Notes under the pieces: generated by a model | Seen by the model: only the letters and a program-made list of their open reading frames with translations | What the model was told of the DNA's origin: nothing | Databases searched by the model: none | Source of the DNA: Anas platyrhynchos | Lineage: Eukaryota; Chordata; Aves; Anseriformes; Anatidae | DNA length: 64,000 nucleotides | Direction: 5' to 3' | NCBI RefSeq assembly: GCF_047663525.1 | Contig: NC_092611.1 | Location: 4,563,001 to 4,627,000 of the forward strand | Position numbers and translations under genes: made by a program | In this document: positions 60,486 through 64,000 of the stretch, in pieces | Layout: the number at the start of each line of letters is the position of its first letter | Numbering within the stretch: position 1 is the stretch's first letter

Positions 60486-61382
60486 ATGCTGCCGCTGCTG
60501 CTGCCGCTGCTGCTGGGTGCCCGTGCGCTGGGCGCGCCCCAGGGGGACACGGCGGTGGTCACCCCGCTGCGCCTCGACCCCGACATCAACGGGAGGCCCC
60601 ACTTCGAGCGAGGCGGCTCCGCCGAGGCCGTGGTCTTCCAGCTGTCGGCTTTCGGGGAGGATTTCTACCTGCACCTCGCCCCCGACGCCCGCTTCATCGC
60701 CCCCGCCTTCGCCGCGCAATACCTGGGCACCGCGCCCGGGGCCGCACGCCCCCGCCCCGGCCTCCGCCACTGCTTCTACTCGGGGGATGTCAACGGAGAC
60801 CGCGAGTCCTTCGCCGCCCTCAGCCTCTGCGGGGGGCTCCGGGGGGCTTTCGGCTACCGGGGAGCCGAGTACACCATCAGCCCCCTGCCCGGGGGGGCGG
60901 CCGGCGGAGCCCACCGCCTGCAGCGCCGCGGTGCCGGCCTCCCCCTCGGGGCCTCCGCCTCGCGGTGTGCCGTGGGCTCCGGCCTCACCCCCGGAGTGCT
61001 GCAGGCTTTGGCCAAGTACCGGGGGAGGGCCGGGGGGGCGCCGGGGGGGAGAGCCAAGCGGTTCGCCTCCGTGCCCCGTTACGTGGAGACCTTGGTGGTG
61101 GCCGACGAGTCCATGGTGAAGTTCCACGGGGACGACCTCCAGCACTACCTGCTGACCCTCATGGCCACGGCCGCCCGCCTCTACAAGCACCCCAGCATCC
61201 GCAACCCCATCCAGATCTCCGTCGTCAAGTTCCTCCTCATCGGGCAGGACGACAAGGGGCCCAAAGTCACCGGCAACGCCGCCCTCACCCTCCGCAACTT
61301 CTGCGCCTGGCAGAAGAAGTGGAACAAAGTCAGCGACAAGCACCCCGAGTACTGGGACACCGCCATCCTCTTCACCAAGCAG
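60486..61382 (+). CDS. ADAMTS15: ADAMTS15, secreted zinc metalloprotease (exon 1 only; rest beyond the right edge)
   Basis: 299 codons in one exon, donor GTGGGT after CAG (phase 0). Residues 1-17 are a leucine-rich signal peptide, followed by the prodomain with three cysteines (96, 115, 161; the last may be the cysteine switch). A furin site RAKR lies at 189-192. The catalytic domain then starts FASVPRYVETLVVADESM and runs to DTAILFTKQ, before the zinc motif. The text fits ADAMTS15 (VKFHGDDLQHYLLTLM, SVVKFLLIGQDDKGPKV), a versican/aggrecan-cleaving family member reported as a tumour suppressor. No further exon appears before 64000. The position where ADAMTS8 has its first intron is uninterrupted here, in line with one exon fewer in human ADAMTS15, as I recall. 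It lies head to head with ADAMTS8. Confidence 0.95.
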
Positions 61383-64000
61383 GTGGGTGCGGGTCCCCAG
61401 GGAGGGGGGGACGACCCAGCAGGGCTGCCCCCCCTTTCCCCCAGGAGCCCTGCACCCTGCTGCCCCTCACCTCCCACCTCCTCTGCATCCCCTGCACCCT
61501 GCGTGTCCACCCCCAGCCCCACAGCCCTTTCCCAAGGAGCCCTCCACCCTCACTGCCCAGCTTGGATGGCAAAGGGGGGCGGCGGGGAGGGAAGCAGAGG
61601 TGTGGAGCCTGCTTGAGCCAGCCTGGTTTTGGCTGTCATCCTGCAGAAAGCCCCGCCGTGAGGCAAGTGAGGCCAGGAGGTGTGCAATGGCAGGTTGTCC
61701 CCATGCACAGAAACCTGCCGGTCCCTCCCCAAGGAGGGGGACCCCCCCCCAGTCTTGGCACAAAGCAGCCGCCACCCCAAAAAGCAGAGTCTGAGCCCAG
61801 AAGAGGAGGAGGAGGGTGGCCAGCTCCAGTTCCCCCTGGCTGGGAAGCGCTCGCGCGTTGCAGCTTGTGGTGGCACCTGCCAAGAAAAAACCTCTCCCTG
61901 CTTCCTCTGAGTCATGCGCGAGGTCCTCCTGAGGACCCGCAGCTCTCCGTGTCCCGGCTGCTCCGCGTGGACCCAGCTCAGGGCTAAAGAAAACACTGGA
62001 GAAACAGGCAGTGCCTGCAGCCCCGGGGAGCTGAGGGTCTGGCTGCATCCCTGCTTCTTGCTAGAGGTGTCACTGTGCTGGATCGGCCCCCAGGCTGCTA
62101 GTGGGAGGGAAGAAGGATGCGCCCAGGTCAAAGGGGATGGTCCCATTTTTCCCCAGGGCAGGTTGTGGCAGCAAAGACAACTTGCGTTTTCTCCTTCCCT
62201 TCTCCCTGCCCAGCTGTCTGGATGAGGGACGTGTTGGGAACTCCCCTCAGAAGCAGTGAGGCCGTCCCCAAACTGCTTTCCAGGTCAAGCACTCGAGGGT
62301 GGGAAGGATGCTGCTGCCAGCTCAGCTTGGCCGCCACTCGCATGCGCTCAGTGCAGGCAGGAGTGATGCTGTGTGGATGTGAGGGACCTCAATGCCCCCA
62401 TCTCCCTGTCCCCCCGCCCTGGCAGGGTCTGTGTCCTCTGGCAGGGTTAAATCCTGCTGGAGCAGCTCCTGTCTGTGTTGGGTGGCTGCGAAGGGGAGGA
62501 GGAAACCTGCTGACACCCCTGCGGGCAGGAGCCAGCTCCGTCTCTGGTGGAAACCCGGTGAGGTCGCCAGAGCTGCACGTGGGACAAAGTTGGGCCTGTG
62601 GATCTGCAAGCCACGCCGTCCTGCAGCGCACAGCATGGCTGGGCTGCATTTTTTACACATTGCTAAACCGTCCATTCCTGAAATCCCAAGGCAAGCTCAG
62701 TGCAAAGGCACACGATCAAGGAGACATCTGCCTTCCTTGAATGCATCCATCTGTGGTCCCCTGACACCCCAGAGCTTATCTCCCTGCCAAAAAGCTGTTA
62801 CATAAGCCCCCAACTTAAATTTCACTTTGAGCCCAGTTGATCGGCAGTTTCCAGTTTTGTCAACAAGTTGCTGATGGATGGGGCTGGCCTCTCCTGCCCG
62901 GCTTTGCTCCCTGATGCCGGTCGTGCTGGACAGAGGATTCGCCTTTGGGGAGCTCGCTCCTGCCCAGCTGGATGGTGTGGATGTGCCAGCAAGCATGGCC
63001 ACGGGATCTTCACCTCCCTTCCTGAGCCGGTGCTTGCCGGAGGGGCTCGCAGAGCATCATCCATCCTCCAGCTGCCCTCCTGCCTCTTGGGAACAGCATC
63101 ACGCATTGCGAGGAAAGGCTCAACTAAAATTTTCACCCGTCCTGAACCTTGACGTCCGCTGGCCCTAACAGCAGAGGTTTGCTGAACACCTTTGGCCTCC
63201 CATCAAACCGAAGGGATGTTGCTCCAGGGGACATCTCGCTGTAGCACAGCGTCACGAGGGAGTTTGGAAACGCATGCTCTGAAAAATCCTGAGGCCGGGG
63301 AGCTCAGATTTTTGGGATTGCTTTGGACACGTGCGGGGTAAACCTCAACAGCCAGGAGAATGCTTGCGGTCTGACCTAGCCTCTGAGTATGCGAATTAAT
63401 ATAAAAGCCACAAGGATCCCACTCAGCTGACCTGCAGAAATTTGCAAGGCGAAGAAGAAAAACCTTTGGAAAGTGTCCACAGATGGAGCTGAGGCTGTCA
63501 AGGGAGCCCTGGTGGTGCAGCTCACTCTGCCTGCAGCCCCTTGGCACGGTGCTAGGGCGAGGGCAGCACAGGGAGCACCCGGCTGGCGGGGATGGGACGG
63601 TCGTGGCTGTTGCCCTGTGAGTTGTGTGTCCGTGCCTGCTTCTGGTTTAATTTCTGGCTGTCTGTGCTCTGAGGATGGGTGAGGTGTTGGTGCCTGTTAG
63701 CCAGGTTCCTCGCTCAGTCGCAGCTTGAGGCTCTCCAGGCTGTCTCCGAAACGGACAGAGCCCAAATGTCTGATGTCCACGCATGACAGAATGACAGCAC
63801 AACCCCATCACGGGCTTTGTGGAGAGCGATGGTGGTGAGCGTACCGTGTAAAGAGAGCACTGGCCCTTTGCATGCTGCTTTCCCACCTTAATCCCCTTTC
63901 ATTTCCCTCCCCTTCCCTCCATAGTTTCAGTCTCTCTCCCTGTTCTGGGCATCCCCCTATGAACTCCTTCCCAGCCTCTCCTCCTGTTCCTCCAGCTCCT
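61383..64000 (+). other. ADAMTS15: ADAMTS15 intron 1 (continues past the window)
   Basis: GC-rich at first, then ordinary unique sequence. I looked for the next exon (CDTLG and HELGH text) and did not find it. No repeat or RNA gene was recognised. Confidence 0.7.

Larger units (their letters stand above)
60100..61400 (+). promoter_or_regulatory. ADAMTS15: CpG island over the ADAMTS15 promoter and exon 1
   Basis: Dense CG from just after a T-tract (ending 60203) through the whole first exon. Confidence 0.8.

Noticed and set aside
60189-61343. 384-codon minus-strand frame over ADAMTS15 exon 1
   Set aside because: Antisense shadow of the CpG-rich exon, no signal of coding on that strand.
61383-64000. 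ADAMTS15 exon 2
   Set aside because: Searched for the CDTLG and HELGH coding text on the plus strand and found none. The exon must lie past 64000.

Overview
This is vertebrate nuclear DNA, most likely from a bird. The exons are short with consensus GT/AG borders. Introns are compact, transposon content is very low, and GC rises sharply at gene starts, as on avian microchromosomes. Three genes lie in the same order and orientation as human 11q24.3 (from memory): ZBTB44 (minus), ADAMTS8 (minus) and ADAMTS15 (plus). In chicken this block should correspond to a small chromosome (chr 24, from memory). The species cannot be told from the sequence.

Left part (1 to about 28.2 kb): the 5' two-thirds of ZBTB44. 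The BTB exon (8136-9205) and the next coding exon (3485-3569) join in frame and give residues 1-367. The zinc-finger exons are not here and should lie beyond the left edge. A large AT-rich first intron runs up to a CpG island at about 27.65-28.24 kb, which holds the probable promoter and a non-coding first exon. A well-formed extra exon candidate lies inside this intron at 17758-17863. The island is flanked by G-run DNA on one side and, on the upstream side, by a minisatellite of about 40-bp units (28.24-28.96 kb).

Middle (29-51.5 kb): intergenic DNA with simple repeats, then ADAMTS8 complete on the minus strand. It has nine coding exons from the ATG at 51470 to the stop at 37692 and encodes 917 residues. 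Its order is signal peptide, prodomain, furin site, zinc metalloprotease, disintegrin-like, thrombospondin repeat (TSR), Cys-rich, spacer, and two C-terminal TSRs. The last TSR appears to be missing from the human protein, which as I recall it stops exactly at the boundary.

Right part (51.5-64 kb): about 9 kb between two head-to-head paralogues, then exon 1 of ADAMTS15 (60486-61382). That exon gives the prodomain and the start of the catalytic domain, and intron 1 runs off the window. Both ADAMTS promoters have a TATA box, and in both a sense-strand T-tract ends exactly 108 bp before it.

ZBTB44 is a nuclear BTB zinc-finger factor. The two ADAMTS genes encode secreted matrix proteases of the aggrecan/versican-cleaving branch. 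They probably arose by an old duplication and may share regulatory DNA.
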